The notes: generated from the letters alone by a model not told the origin. Shown: positions 17,462-27,746, counted from the first letter of the stretch. The stretch: DNA of 64,000 nt from a bacterium SCSIO 12696 (GCA_024397955.1 CP073744.1:2429001-2493000), one strand, 5' to 3'. Numbers and translations: made by a program.

Positions 17462-20400
17462 ATGACCACATTCCCCCCACCCTTATCTGAATTACGCGCC
17501 AGTATTCGTGCTAATACACACGCCGACGAAGCGGCCTGTGTCGAACGCCTGTTGGCTGCATCAACGCTTACAGAGACTCAACGTACTCAAGTTGTTGCCA
17601 AAGGCCGTGAGCTGGTAGCGGGTTGCCGGCAAGACTCCGATAAAGCCGGCACTCTGGATTTGTTTATGCAGGAGTTTAGCCTATCCAGCAAAGAGGGTGT
17701 GGCGCTGATGTGCCTGGCGGAATCCTTGCTGCGAGTGCCGGACGCAGAAACCGCCGACGAACTGATTGCGGAAAAGATTCTTTCCGGTGACTGGGGGGAA
17801 CACGCCGGACAATCTGACTCCCTGTTTGTTAACGCCTCCACCTGGGGATTGATGCTCACTGGCCGTGTGGTGAGCCTGGAGTCCGAGGTCACCGAGAACA
17901 CCGATAGCTGGCTGAAAAGGCTGGTAAACCGGGTTTCTGAACCCGTGGTGCGCGCCGCCGTGCGTCAGGCCATGAAAATTATGGGTCAGCAATACGTACT
18001 GGGCCGGGATATCGAAGAGGCCATTGATCGTGGTCGCAAAGAAAATACCCCTGGCACCCGTTTTTCCTTCGATATGCTGGGAGAGGGCGCTCGCACCATG
18101 AAAGACGCAGAGCGCTACTTTCACGCCTATATGGAGGCGATTCGCGAAATCGGCAAGCGGGAAGACAAGGATGATGTTATCGAGGCCAATGGCATCTCGG
18201 TAAAGTTCTCCGCCCTGCATCCCCGCTACCAATACGTTCAAGAAGCCCGCGTCATCAACGAAATGGTACCGCGCATTCGCGAACTGGCACTGGAGGCCAA
18301 AAGGTACGGTCTCGGCTTTAGCGTGGATGCGGAAGAAGCAGATCGCCTGGATATCTCTCTGGATATTTTTGAATCATTAGCTCGTGACCCAGCATTAAAA
18401 GATTGGGATGGCCTCGGCTTTGTGTTGCAAGCCTACGGCAAACGTGCGCCCTTTGTGGCGGACTGGCTGGCGGAGCTGGCCCGCGATGCCGGCCGAAAAA
18501 TCATGGTGCGCCTGGTAAAAGGCGCTTACTGGGATACGGAAATCAAATTGGCTCAGGAAGAGGGTTACAAAGACTTTCCGGTATACACCCGCAAGGCGAA
18601 CACCGATCTCAGCTATCAAATTTGTGCCACCAAATTGCTGGAAGCTCAAGACGTTATCTATCCGCAATTTGCCACCCACAATGCTCACACTGCCGCGTTG
18701 ATTCTGGAACTTGCTCGAGGAAAGAATTTTGAATTCCAACGCTTGCACGGTATGGGCGACTTGCTGCATATGCAACTCGCCAAGGGTGTAGATGGCCACC
18801 CAGCCCCAGTTCGCGTATACGCCCCGGTGGGTGCCCACAAAGACCTGCTGCCCTACTTGGTGCGCCGCCTGCTGGAAAACGGCGCCAACAGCTCTTTCGT
18901 CAATCGCTTTATGGACAAAGAGTGTCCGGTGGAGCAGGTGATTACCGATGTGCAAACCGATGTGGAAAGCAGCTCCGCACGGCGCCACGGGGCTATTCCA
19001 CTGCCGGTGGATATCTTTCGCCAAGCCGGGGAAATGCGTTCGGATACTCATGGTATCGACTTGGCCAATGCCGATACGGCCAACCGCTTGCTGCAAGTGG
19101 TGGAATCCATGGCTGACGAAACCTGGACTACCGGCCCCATTATCGGTGGCAAAGAAAATACCGCCGATGGTCAGGATGTGGTGAGCCCTACGGACAATAC
19201 CATTGTCGTTGGTACCTGCCGCAGGGCCTCTGTCGAGGAGGTGAGCAACGCTCTGGAACTGGCCCACAACGCGCAGCCTGCCTGGGACGCTCTCGGTGGC
19301 GAAGCCCGCGCCGAGATTCTGGAAAAAGCCGCCGATATGATGGAAGCGCGTATGGCGCAGCTGATTGGCGTGATCACCTATGAAGCGGGTCGTACCCTTA
19401 ACGACGGTGTGTCTGAAGTGCGAGAGGCGGTGGACTTCCTGCGTTACTACGCCCTGCAAGCCCGCAAGCGATTCTCCATAAACAAAGAGTCGGCACCGGA
19501 GAAAGTCACCGGCCCCTTGGGTGAAGTGGCAGAGCACAGCCTGCACGGTCGCGGGGTGTTCTTCTGCATCAGCCCGTGGAACTTCCCGCTGGCGATTTTT
19601 GTGGGTCAGATAGCAGCGGCATTGGCGTCTGGTAATTCCGTTATTGCCAAGCCTGCGGACCCCACGCCCATTATCGCTTCTGAAGGCATCAAAATTCTGC
19701 ACCAAGCAGGCGTACCCGGCGACGTACTTAATTTTGTGCCAGGCCCTGGCTCTGTGCTGGGTAATATTCTCAATAGCGATTCCCGTGTGAAAGGAGTGGC
19801 CTTTACGGGCTCTACCGAAGTGGCTATGGAGATACAGAAAACTCTGGTTTCTCGTGGAGGTGTTCCCAGTGACAAAGAGGTGCCGGTATTGATTGCCGAA
19901 ACCGGCGGCCAGAATTCCATGATTGTGGACTCCTCTTCCTTGCCGGAGCAGGTGGTGGACGACGCCATTCGCTCCGCGTTCCTCAGCGCAGGGCAGCGCT
20001 GTTCGGCGTTGCGGGTGATGTACATTCAGGATGATATCGCCGATGGTGTGATCGACATGCTCAAAGGAGCCATGCAGGAACTGACCATCGGCAACCCCTG
20101 GGAACTGGCTACCGATGTCGGCCCAGTAATCGATGACAGCGCCCGTCAGGGTCTGTTGCAACATATCGATAACATGAAACAACAGGCTCGTCTGCACTAC
20201 GCCTGCAACGTGCCCGAAGGTTTTGAAAACGGTACCTTTGTCGCCCCTCATCTGTTCGAGTTAAACACCGTTGAACAACTGCCTGGCGAAGTGTTTGGCC
20301 CCATTCTGCACGTTATTCGCTTCGATAAAGACGACTTTAAAAACGTTATCGACGAAATCAACGGTACCGGTTTTGGCCTTACTCTGGGGGTGCACAGTCG

Positions 20401-21367
20401 CATCGAACGTTTTGCCAGCGATGTGGTGAAAATGACCCGCGTGGGCAACAACTACATCAACCGCAACACCGTGGGTGCTGTGGTTGGGGTAAACCCTTTC
20501 GGTGGTCAGGGGCTCTCCGGCACTGGCCCCAAAGCGGGCGGTCCCAATTACATGACCCGTTTCTCCAGCGAAAACATCAACATCATCGAGGCGGGCATTG
20601 AGAAAGTGCCGGTGCAACCTGGGGATGCTGTACCTGCGGCCAACGCCATTATCGGTGGTCAGGAAATGACTCAAGTGGGCGCTGAGGAAGTATCTGCTGC
20701 CATGGACATGGCCAGCAATGCTCAGCTGGGGTGGAATCTGTCTCGTGGCGATGCGCGCGCGTTGATCCTGGAAAAAGCCGCCGATCTGATCGGACAGCGC
20801 ATGTGCGATCAACAAGCTGCTGCCACAGCGTGCCGCTACTACGCTCAGCAGTCTCGTGAAAAATGTCAGGCTCCGGTTATGTTGCCAGGGCCAACCGGTG
20901 AAACCAACGAGCTAACCCTGAACGGCCGCGGTGTATTTTTCTGCGCGGTGGAAGATGGCATAGGCGTTGCCCAATTCGTAGAACAGATAGCGGCTGCGTT
21001 GGCCGCCGGTAACGGTGTAATTGCCAAGCCCGCCAGTGAGAATGCCCTGCTGGCAGCGGAAATGGTGAAAGCCTTGCTGGATGCAGGTATTCCCAACCAA
21101 CTGCTGCACTTTTTGCCGGGCGACCATACCACCAAACAGGTTACCGCTGATCTCCGTACCGCGGGTATTGCTTGGCGCGGAGAGGTGGAGCAGGCTCTGC
21201 AAATGCAACGGGATATGGCTGAACGCGGCGGCGCCATCGCACCCATGGTAGTAGAGGCGGGTGGTCCCAACTATTTGGTGCGCTTTGCGGTGGAAAAAAC
21301 CACCACAGTAAATATTGTGGCAACGGGCGGAAACGCGCTGTTATTAAATCTGGATGAATCTGTGTAG
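17462..21367 (+). CDS. putA: Bifunctional proline dehydrogenase / P5C dehydrogenase
   Basis: 1301 aa from ATG 17462, with CGGAG before it. It lacks the N-terminal ribbon-helix-helix of regulatory PutA. The proline dehydrogenase barrel spans about 170-470 (KFSALHPRYQ, LVKGAYWDTEIK, THNAHT). The P5C dehydrogenase spans about 540-1020, with AETGGQN and the catalytic Cys near residue 847 (SAGQRCSALR). The last 250 residues repeat an aldehyde-dehydrogenase-like sequence (GRGVFFCAVEDGIG, IAAALAAGNGVIAKPA), the non-catalytic ASFD domain of type B PutA. It oxidises proline to glutamate with substrate channelling at the membrane face. The Lrp gene at 15335 is its likely regulator. Confidence 0.96.
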   Translation: MTTFPPPLSELRASIRANTHADEAACVERLLAASTLTETQRTQVVAKGRELVAGCRQDSDKAGTLDLFMQEFSLSSKEGVALMCLAESLLRVPDAETADELIAEKILSGDWGEHAGQSDSLFVNASTWGLMLTGRVVSLESEVTENTDSWLKRLVNRVSEPVVRAAVRQAMKIMGQQYVLGRDIEEAIDRGRKENTPGTRFSFDMLGEGARTMKDAERYFHAYMEAIREIGKREDKDDVIEANGISVKFSALHPRYQYVQEARVINEMVPRIRELALEAKRYGLGFSVDAEEADRLDISLDIFESLARDPALKDWDGLGFVLQAYGKRAPFVADWLAELARDAGRKIMVRLVKGAYWDTEIKLAQEEGYKDFPVYTRKANTDLSYQICATKLLEAQDVIYPQFATHNAHTAALILELARGKNFEFQRLHGMGDLLHMQLAKGVDGHPAPVRVYAPVGAHKDLLPYLVRRLLENGANSSFVNRFMDKECPVEQVITDVQTDVESSSARRHGAIPLPVDIFRQAGEMRSDTHGIDLANADTANRLLQVVESMADETWTTGPIIGGKENTADGQDVVSPTDNTIVVGTCRRASVEEVSNALELAHNAQPAWDALGGEARAEILEKAADMMEARMAQLIGVITYEAGRTLNDGVSEVREAVDFLRYYALQARKRFSINKESAPEKVTGPLGEVAEHSLHGRGVFFCISPWNFPLAIFVGQIAAALASGNSVIAKPADPTPIIASEGIKILHQAGVPGDVLNFVPGPGSVLGNILNSDSRVKGVAFTGSTEVAMEIQKTLVSRGGVPSDKEVPVLIAETGGQNSMIVDSSSLPEQVVDDAIRSAFLSAGQRCSALRVMYIQDDIADGVIDMLKGAMQELTIGNPWELATDVGPVIDDSARQGLLQHIDNMKQQARLHYACNVPEGFENGTFVAPHLFELNTVEQLPGEVFGPILHVIRFDKDDFKNVIDEINGTGFGLTLGVHSRIERFASDVVKMTRVGNNYINRNTVGAVVGVNPFGGQGLSGTGPKAGGPNYMTRFSSENINIIEAGIEKVPVQPGDAVPAANAIIGGQEMTQVGAEEVSAAMDMASNAQLGWNLSRGDARALILEKAADLIGQRMCDQQAAATACRYYAQQSREKCQAPVMLPGPTGETNELTLNGRGVFFCAVEDGIGVAQFVEQIAAALAAGNGVIAKPASENALLAAEMVKALLDAGIPNQLLHFLPGDHTTKQVTADLRTAGIAWRGEVEQALQMQRDMAERGGAIAPMVVEAGGPNYLVRFAVEKTTTVNIVATGGNALLLNLDESV

Positions 21368-21402
21368 CTTTAGTGGGATGAGGCGCAGCCTGGAACGGTC
21401 TG

Positions 21403-21786
21403 TCATTTGGGGTCTATCAGCTGAACCACCTGAATGTTCGCCTCTCGGTGTTTGCCAGCGGCGCGTAGTTTATTCAGGTACTCCTGCCAAAAACGGTCGT
21501 GGTGCTGGCCCAGCTCGTACAGGTAGTCCCAGGTGTAAATGCCAGAATCGTGGCCGTCGTCAAAGAACAGTCGCAGAGCGTAGTTACCCGCCCGCTGTAT
21601 TCGCTCAATGGCCACACCTTTCTTGCCGTGCTGTAGCACTTCCTGGCCGGGGCCATGGCCTTTGACTTCTGCACTTGGAGAATACACCCGCAGGAATTCG
21701 GCGCTCAGCTCAAACTGCGCGCTGTCGCTGTAGGTGATGGCCAGGATGTTACTGGCTTTGTGCAGCTTGATTTTAGTGGGAGTCAT
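21403..21786 (-). CDS. DUF971 (gamma-butyrobetaine hydroxylase-like N-domain) protein
   Basis: 127 aa starting MTPTKIKLHKASNILAITY. It shows the DUF971 core: LSAEFLRVYSPSAEVKGHG, then ALRLFFDDGHDSGIYTWDYLYELG. These small proteins share the zinc-binding N-domain fold of gamma-butyrobetaine hydroxylase and are often found by iron-sulfur or hslVU genes. An ATG at 21801 is also in frame but falls inside a repeat, so I prefer 21786. Function unknown. Confidence 0.85.
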   Translation of the reverse strand: MTPTKIKLHKASNILAITYSDSAQFELSAEFLRVYSPSAEVKGHGPGQEVLQHGKKGVAIERIQRAGNYALRLFFDDGHDSGIYTWDYLYELGQHHDRFWQEYLNKLRAAGKHREANIQVVQLIDPK

Positions 21787-21796
21787 GTTGATTCTC

Positions 21797-21876
21797 GTCA
21801 TTGCGAGCGAAGCGCGGCAATCTCGATCAGTTTAGCAGTGACTTGATGGAGATTGCCGCGCTTCGCTCGCAATGAC
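21797..21876. repeat. Large perfect inverted repeat (REP-like)
   Basis: Two 28-bp arms, 21797-21824 and 21849-21876, are exact reverse complements, with a 24-nt loop. The arm begins GTCATTGCGAGCGAAGCGCG. The motif GTCATTGCGAG recurs at 23234 and 23321. It lies between the DUF971 start and the hslU stop and overlaps an alternative start codon of the former. Confidence 0.9.
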
Positions 21877-21885
21877 GCGGTTTAT

Positions 21886-23211
21886 TTAAAGAATAAACCG
21901 CGACAAATCCTCATCCTGACTGAGTTCGCCAAGAGCGTCATTGACGTAGTCCGTATCGATGGTGACCTTGTCGCCTTTGGCGGCCAGGTCGGCGGCTTCA
22001 AAGGAGACCGCTTCCAGTAACCGCTCCAGCATGGTGTGCAGGCGGCGGGCACCGATGTTTTCAGTTTTTTCGTTCACTTCAAAGGCCAGCTCCGCCAAGC
22101 GACGAATGCCGTCGTCGGCAAACGCCACAGCCAAACCTTCGGTGGCCAACAATTCCCGGTACTGCTCGGTAAGAGACGCGGTGGGCTCGGTGAGGATGCG
22201 TTCGAAATCGTTGGCGGTGAGGGATTCCAATTCTACGCGAATCGGCAGGCGGCCCTGCAATTCGGGAATCAAATCCGACGGCTTGGTGAGGTGGAAAGCG
22301 CCGGAGCCAATAAACAGAATGTGGTCGGTTTTGATCATGCCGTATTTGGTAGTGATGGTGCAGCCTTCAATCAGTGGCAGCAAGTCACGCTGCACACCCT
22401 CGCGGGATACATCGGCACCGGAGGTGTCGGCGCGTTTGGCCACTTTGTCGATCTCATCGATAAACACAATGCCGTTTTGCTCCGCTGCTTCAATGGCCCG
22501 ACTTTTGATGTCTTCTTCGTTCACCAGTTTGGCGGCTTCGTCGTCGCGCAACATCACCAGCGCTTTGGAAACCGGCATCTTGGCTTTTTTGGTTTTGTTG
22601 GAACCCAGGTTGGAGAACATGCCCTGCAGCTGGTTGGTCATTTCTTCCATGCCGGGAGGGGCCATAATCTCTACGCCCAGTGCGGCGCTCACTTCAATTT
22701 CAATTTCCTTGTCGTCCAGCTGGCCTTCGCGCAATTTTTTACGAAACACCTGGCGGGTGCTGGATTCTTTGTCTTCCTCACCTTGAGGGCTGCGGGCGGG
22801 GGGCAACAGAATATCGAGAATGCGTTCTTCGGCGGCGTCGGTGGCACGCTGTTGCACCTTCTGCATTTCCTGTTCACGCACTTGTTTAACAGCGGTTTCC
22901 ACCAGGTCGCGCACAATGGAGTCCACCTCGCGGCCCACGTAACCCACCTCGGTAAACTTGGTGGCTTCCACTTTGATAAAAGGCGCGTTGGAGAGTCGTG
23001 CCAGGCGGCGGGCAATTTCGGTTTTACCGACGCCGGTGGGGCCGATCATCAGAATATTTTTTGGGGTCACTTCGTTGCGCAACTCTTCGTTCAGTTGCAT
23101 ACGGCGCCAGCGGTTGCGCAGGGCAATAGCGACGGCGCGCTTGGCTTTGTCCTGGCCAATAATGTGTTGGTCCAGTTCGGAAACAATTTCTCTTGGGGTC
23201 ATATTGGACAT
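21886..23211 (-). CDS. hslU: HslU ATPase subunit of the HslVU protease
   Basis: 441 aa starting [20 protein letters not shown]. Walker A is [13 protein letters not shown] around 57-69 and the Walker B region [10 protein letters not shown] about 248-257. The AAA+ unfoldase hexamer feeds substrates to HslV. The I-domain occupies about 110-230. Stop [15 protein letters not shown]...RFIL matches the HslV-docking C-terminus. It follows hslV with a repeat (23234-23331) in the 128-nt gap, unusually large for this pair. Confidence 0.97.
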   Translation of the reverse strand: MSNMTPREIVSELDQHIIGQDKAKRAVAIALRNRWRRMQLNEELRNEVTPKNILMIGPTGVGKTEIARRLARLSNAPFIKVEATKFTEVGYVGREVDSIVRDLVETAVKQVREQEMQKVQQRATDAAEERILDILLPPARSPQGEEDKESSTRQVFRKKLREGQLDDKEIEIEVSAALGVEIMAPPGMEEMTNQLQGMFSNLGSNKTKKAKMPVSKALVMLRDDEAAKLVNEEDIKSRAIEAAEQNGIVFIDEIDKVAKRADTSGADVSREGVQRDLLPLIEGCTITTKYGMIKTDHILFIGSGAFHLTKPSDLIPELQGRLPIRVELESLTANDFERILTEPTASLTEQYRELLATEGLAVAFADDGIRRLAELAFEVNEKTENIGARRLHTMLERLLEAVSFEAADLAAKGDKVTIDTDYVNDALGELSQDEDLSRFIL

Positions 23212-23233
23212 GTAATGAGTAATCCTGTGGTTT

Positions 23234-23331
23234 GTCATTGCGAGCCTGGCCGAGCAACCTTCATCAAATTGGCACAGACGTTGAGAGGCTGGTGTTGCCT
23301 TTTCTGAGAAGAAGAGGCGACTCGCAATGAC
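23234..23331. repeat. Intergenic imperfect palindrome between hslV and hslU
   Basis: Outer arms GTCATTGCGAG (23234-23244) and CTCGCAATGAC (23321-23331) are perfect complements; the interior is only partly paired. Same repeat family as 21797-21876 and 3525-3570. It is transcribed within the hslVU unit. Confidence 0.8.
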
Positions 23332-23339
23332 AGAATTTT

Positions 23340-23879
23340 TTAGTAGTCGATTTCTTCAATAGTGCGGTTTTTGTTGGTGTAAATACACACGTCACCAGCG
23401 ATATCCAAGCCTTTCTCGACAATCTCGCGGGCGCTCATTTCAGTGCAGTCCAACAGGGCGCGGGCGGCAGATTGAGCAAAGGCGCCGCCGGAGCCGATGG
23501 CGATCAAATCGTCTTCCGGCTGCATCACATCACCGTTGCCAGTGATGATCAGAGAGGCGGTTTCGTCGGCCACGGCCATCAGCGCTTCCAGGCGACGCAG
23601 CATGCGGTCGGTGCGCCAGTCTTTGGCCAGCTCTACGGCGGCGCGGGTGAGATTGCCTCGATGTTCTTCAAGTTTGGCTTCAAAGCGTTCAAACAGGGTA
23701 AAGGCGTCGGCGGTGCCACCGGCAAATCCGGCGATGACTTTGCCGTTGTGCAGGCGACGCACTTTTTTGGCGTTGCCTTTCATCACGGTGTTACCAAGAG
23801 TTACCTGGCCATCGCCGCCAATAACGACTTTGCCGTTACGACGCACGGAGAGAATAGTGGTGCCACGATACTGTTCCAC
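23340..23879 (-). CDS. hslV: HslV protease subunit (peptidase T1)
   Basis: 179 aa starting [30 protein letters not shown]. The catalytic N-terminal Thr is Thr7 in TTILS, so a six-residue propeptide is removed; most relatives have only Met before it. [21 protein letters not shown] is the T1 signature. Dodecamer that degrades unfolded proteins with HslU. First gene of the hslVU unit. Confidence 0.96.
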   Translation of the reverse strand: MEQYRGTTILSVRRNGKVVIGGDGQVTLGNTVMKGNAKKVRRLHNGKVIAGFAGGTADAFTLFERFEAKLEEHRGNLTRAAVELAKDWRTDRMLRRLEALMAVADETASLIITGNGDVMQPEDDLIAIGSGGAFAQSAARALLDCTEMSAREIVEKGLDIAGDVCIYTNKNRTIEEIDY

Positions 23880-23950
23880 GTGGTGTTGCTCCAGTCAGTT
23901 TGTGATGGAGACTATTTGGGGGTGAATATGGGAAATTCAACTGGGCTCGT

Positions 23951-23972
23951 CATTCCTGCCTGCGCGGGAATG
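23951..23972. repeat. Short REP-like hairpin
   Basis: CATTCCTGC / GCGGGAATG with a CTGC loop and one G-T type mismatch, related to 8394-8423. Lies between hslV and tesA. Confidence 0.6.
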
Positions 23973-23978
23973 AATACC

Positions 23979-24599
23979 TCAATGCTCTATTAACGGCTCC
24001 AAGTGCGGCCACACATTGGCGAGAATAACCGGCTGCGCTTTGGCATTGGGGTGCAAACCGTCCGCCTGGATAAACTCACTGACGCCGCCGACATTTTCCA
24101 GCAGAAAGGGAATCAGGCTCAGGTTGTAGTCACTGGTCAGATCTTGATACACCTGGTGAAATTGCTGGGTATAGCGCTGGCCGTAGTTGGGGGGAATGTG
24201 CATGCCGGCGAGAATCACCTGGGCGTTGTTTTCCTGGCTTAACTCGATCATACGGCTCAGGTTGTTGCGCATTTGTTTTAACGATAAGCCGCGCAAACCG
24301 TCATTGCCGCCCAGCTCAATAATCACCACCGCAGGTTGATGTTGGCTCAGCATCGCGGGCAGGCGGTTGAGGCCCCCTGCGGTGGTGTCACCGCTGGTGC
24401 TGGAGTTGATAACCCGGTAATTGCCACTGGGGTATTCGTCTGTCAATTTTTGTTGCAGCAGGTTGACCCAGCCCTGCTGCTGACTCATGTTATAGGCCGA
24501 ACTGAGACTGTCCCCCAACACCAAAATGGATTGCGCGGGGACAGTGGCAGACAGTGACGCTACCAATAAAAAAATTACGGAAAAAAAGACTTTCTTCAT
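23979..24599 (-). CDS. tesA: Periplasmic acyl-CoA thioesterase I / arylesterase TesA
   Basis: 206 aa. Residues 1-22 are a signal peptide ([20 protein letters not shown], cut after AQS region). SGNH/GDSL motifs: ILVLGDSLSSAYN (Ser), GGNDGLRG (Asn) and ADGLHPNAKAQ (Asp and His). It hydrolyses acyl esters and thioesters in the periplasm, and acts as lysophospholipase. It is divergent from ybbA exactly as in E. coli; the ATG starts overlap by two bases in a single CATG. Confidence 0.94.
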   Translation of the reverse strand: MKKVFFSVIFLLVASLSATVPAQSILVLGDSLSSAYNMSQQQGWVNLLQQKLTDEYPSGNYRVINSSTSGDTTAGGLNRLPAMLSQHQPAVVIIELGGNDGLRGLSLKQMRNNLSRMIELSQENNAQVILAGMHIPPNYGQRYTQQFHQVYQDLTSDYNLSLIPFLLENVGGVSEFIQADGLHPNAKAQPVILANVWPHLEPLIEH

Positions 24600-25302
24600 G
24601 GGCAATTCACAAACCGATGCAGTTATTAATGCCAGTCACCTCAGAAAAGTAGTTCCTACCGGGGATGGCCCTTTGACCATTCTCAATGATGTCAGTTTCG
24701 CCATCAAGAGTGGAGAGACAGTGGCGGTGGTCGGTGTCTCTGGTTCTGGCAAGTCCACGTTGCTGAGTTTACTGGCGGGGCTGGACCTGCCCAGTAGTGG
24801 CGATGTAGCACTGTGCGGGCAGTCTCTTGCTGAGCTGGATGAAGACGGCCGTGCGGCCCTGCGTGCCGATTTGGTGGGCTTTGTATTTCAGTCGTTTCAA
24901 TTGTTGCCCAATCTCACTGCTCTGGAAAATGTCACCTTGCCCATAGAAGTATTGCGCGGTGCCAGTGGCGCTGAACAAGGTCGCCAGTTGTTGCAACGGG
25001 TGGGCTTGCAGGATCGCCTCAGTCATACCCCGGCGCAATTGTCTGGGGGCGAACAACAACGAGTGGCCATTGCCCGGGCGTTTGTGACCTCACCCCAATT
25101 GTTGTTGGCGGATGAGCCCACCGGCAACCTGGACGCTGCCACCGGCGAAAAGGTCATCGAGTTGCTGTTTGAACTGAACCGGGAACAGGGCACAACCCTG
25201 GTGCTGGTCACTCACGATGAACATCTGGCCCAGCGTTGTGATCGCCAGATACGTCTGTCCGCCGGTTGTGTGGTGGATGATGAGCCCGAGGCAACGCTTT
25301 GA
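24598..25302 (+). CDS. ybbA: ABC transporter ATP-binding protein YbbA
   Basis: 234 aa. Walker [12 protein letters not shown] about 47-57, signature [15 protein letters not shown] about 145-159, Walker [13 protein letters not shown]. LolD-like branch of ABC ATPases that serve MacB/FtsX-type permeases. Paired with the YbbP permease. The start overlaps that of tesA head to head, so the ribosome site would lie inside tesA coding sequence. Confidence 0.94.
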   Translation: MGNSQTDAVINASHLRKVVPTGDGPLTILNDVSFAIKSGETVAVVGVSGSGKSTLLSLLAGLDLPSSGDVALCGQSLAELDEDGRAALRADLVGFVFQSFQLLPNLTALENVTLPIEVLRGASGAEQGRQLLQRVGLQDRLSHTPAQLSGGEQQRVAIARAFVTSPQLLLADEPTGNLDAATGEKVIELLFELNREQGTTLVLVTHDEHLAQRCDRQIRLSAGCVVDDEPEATL

Positions 25303-27746
25303 AACCGGTGATGTTGGCAGGCCAGATGCTGCGCCGGGATTGGCGCGCGGGTGAATTGCGAGTGCTGTTATTGGCACTGATCGTCGCAGTGATTGCGGTG
25401 ACCACCATTAACCTGTTAACCGACCGTTTTGCCCGCTTGCTGCAACAACAGAGCGCGCAATTGGTGGGCGCCGACCTGATTTTAACCAACAGCCGCGAGC
25501 CAAACCCCGATTGGTTACAGCAGGGGCGAGATTTGGGGCTGGATACCGCTGAAACCACCGAATTTGCCACCGTAGTGGCATTCAATGACGAGTTTTTGCT
25601 CACCAATATCAAGGCGGTCAGTGACCGTTATCCATTGCGAGGTGAGCTACGCACGGCGTTGCGCCCCTACGGTGAAGAGTACGGTGTTAACCATCCACCG
25701 GAACCGGGCAGTGTGTGGGTGGATGTGCGGGTCTTGACCCGTTTGGGTGTGGAGCTGGGAGATACGGTGTCGCTGGGTGCCAGTGAGTTTCGCATCGACC
25801 GCATATTGACCTACGAACCCGACAGCGTGGGTGGCCTGTTCAACTTCAACCCCCGGGTATTGATGAACGCCGCAGATCTGGCCGCCACAGAAGTGGTTCA
25901 GCCGGGCAGTCGTATTACCTATAGCTACCTGTTTGCTGGCGATAGCAGCCAGCAGCTGCGTGCTCAGCTGGAACCACAGCTGGGGCCAGGGCACCGCTTT
26001 CGTTCGGCACGGGGGGCCAGTGGCCGCACCGGTAATATTGCTGATCGGGCGGAGCAGTTTCTCGGGCTATCGGCGCTGCTGACGGTATTTTTGGCGGCGG
26101 TTGCCATCGCCATGGCGGCGCGGCGTTACAGCGAACGGCATTTCGATGTCAGCGGTTTGCTGCGTTGCTTGGGGCTTCAGCAAGCGGCATTGGTCAAACT
26201 GTATGTTTGGCAGTTATTGCTGCTGGCTCTGCTGGCGGGCGCCATAGGCACTGTGTTGGGTTGGTTGGTTCACCTGGGTTTGTTGGATGTGATTCAAAGC
26301 TTGCTGACCACCCAGGTACCTGTAGCCAGTGCTGCTCCTTATTTCACCGGCATTGCCACCGCATTACTGTTGGTGCTGGGTGTTGCTTTGCCGCCGGTGC
26401 TGCGCCTCAAAAGCATTCCACCACTGCGGGTGTTTCGCCGCGAGTTAACCCCGGTGCCGCCATCCGCCTGGCTGGTTTACGGCGTCGCGTTTGGAGCACT
26501 GGCGGGGCTGTTATTAATGCTGTTCGACAACATTGCCGAAGTGCTGTTAATCCTCTGTGTGGCCGCGGTAGCCATCGGTGTTCTAGGGGCTTTGGTATTT
26601 GTACTGCTGCGCTGGTTGAGGGGTTCGCTGTCGGCGTCAGCGGCCGCAGGCAAACTGTGGTTGCGCAGTTTGCGCAATCTGGTCGGCCATACCGGCACCA
26701 CCACCGGCCAGCTTCTGGCTTTTGGTTTGACCGCCATGGTGATGGTGATTCTGGTGCTGCTGCGCACAGACCTGGTTAACGAATGGCAGGCGCAGCTGCC
26801 CAAGGATGCGCCCAATAAGTTCGTGTTTAATATCCAGCCGTTTGAACGTCAGGCTTTTCAGCAACAGCTGGCTGACGCCGGCCTGGAAACCAAATTGTAC
26901 CCCATTGTTCGCGGTCGCCTGTTGTGGGAGGGAGAAGAGGGCAAGGATAACTCTGCCCCCAACCGCGAGCTGAATTTTACCTGGCTGGAACAATTGCCAG
27001 AGAACAACAAAATAGTCAGCGGCGAGTGGCGTAGCCAATCCGTTCAGCCGGAAATATCGGTGGAGCAAGACTTGGCAGAACGGCTGGGCATTCAGCTGGG
27101 GGACTCCCTGAATTTCGACATTGCCGGTACCCAAATCAGTGCCACAGTGACCAGCCTGCGCACGGTGAACTGGCAATCGTTTTCTCCCAATTTCTACATT
27201 ATTTTCCAGCCCGGTGTGCTGGAAGATTTTTCCGCCTACTACCTCACCAGTTTCCGTTTGCCGGAACAGCAGCAACCTCTGTTGCTGGACTTGCTCAAGG
27301 CCTTCCCGTCCATATCGCTGATCGAGGTCGATGCCATTGTGCGTCAGGCAAGGCAGATGTTGGGGCAGGTATCGCTGATGGTAGAACTGATGCTGTTATT
27401 CGTTTTGGTGGCCGGTGTCACCGTGCTGTTGGCATCGATTCAATCCACCTTGGACGAACGTTTGCGAGAGGGGGCATTAATGCGTGCCTTTGGCGCCAGC
27501 CGCCGCTATCTGCGTTCTGCCACACTGGCGGAATACAGTTTGCTGGGTGTGCTCGCAGGGGTGTTTGCCGCACTGGGTGTGGAACTGGCGTGCCAACAGC
27601 TGTATCAGCGGGTGTTTGATATCAGCTACCAAAGCAGCTTGTTGCTCTGGCTGTTACTGCCGCTGCTGCTAGGTAGTATCACCGGCTTGTGCGGTTACCT
27701 GAGTACCCGCAAAGTATTGCAAGTGTCGCCCAGGGCGTTGTTGTAG
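25299..27746 (+). CDS. ybbP: FtsX-like permease YbbP
   Basis: 815 aa with TTG at 25299 (overlapping the ybbA stop as TTGA) or ATG at 25311. Helix near residues 20-40, a periplasmic domain, then a core of helices about 250-480, a second periplasmic region and a final three-helix FtsX domain (LMLLFVLVAGVTVLLASIQST and onward). Ten-helix FtsX superfamily permease, the partner of YbbA. Likely moves lipids or hydrophobic compounds in cooperation with TesA; the substrate is not established. Confidence 0.93.
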   Translation: MKPVMLAGQMLRRDWRAGELRVLLLALIVAVIAVTTINLLTDRFARLLQQQSAQLVGADLILTNSREPNPDWLQQGRDLGLDTAETTEFATVVAFNDEFLLTNIKAVSDRYPLRGELRTALRPYGEEYGVNHPPEPGSVWVDVRVLTRLGVELGDTVSLGASEFRIDRILTYEPDSVGGLFNFNPRVLMNAADLAATEVVQPGSRITYSYLFAGDSSQQLRAQLEPQLGPGHRFRSARGASGRTGNIADRAEQFLGLSALLTVFLAAVAIAMAARRYSERHFDVSGLLRCLGLQQAALVKLYVWQLLLLALLAGAIGTVLGWLVHLGLLDVIQSLLTTQVPVASAAPYFTGIATALLLVLGVALPPVLRLKSIPPLRVFRRELTPVPPSAWLVYGVAFGALAGLLLMLFDNIAEVLLILCVAAVAIGVLGALVFVLLRWLRGSLSASAAAGKLWLRSLRNLVGHTGTTTGQLLAFGLTAMVMVILVLLRTDLVNEWQAQLPKDAPNKFVFNIQPFERQAFQQQLADAGLETKLYPIVRGRLLWEGEEGKDNSAPNRELNFTWLEQLPENNKIVSGEWRSQSVQPEISVEQDLAERLGIQLGDSLNFDIAGTQISATVTSLRTVNWQSFSPNFYIIFQPGVLEDFSAYYLTSFRLPEQQQPLLLDLLKAFPSISLIEVDAIVRQARQMLGQVSLMVELMLLFVLVAGVTVLLASIQSTLDERLREGALMRAFGASRRYLRSATLAEYSLLGVLAGVFAALGVELACQQLYQRVFDISYQSSLLLWLLLPLLLGSITGLCGYLSTRKVLQVSPRALL

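Noticed and set aside
18395..20251. 618-codon open frame on the minus strand inside putA
   Set aside because: Antisense to a well-conserved PutA; the translation has no family motif, and the openness follows from the GC-rich codon pattern.
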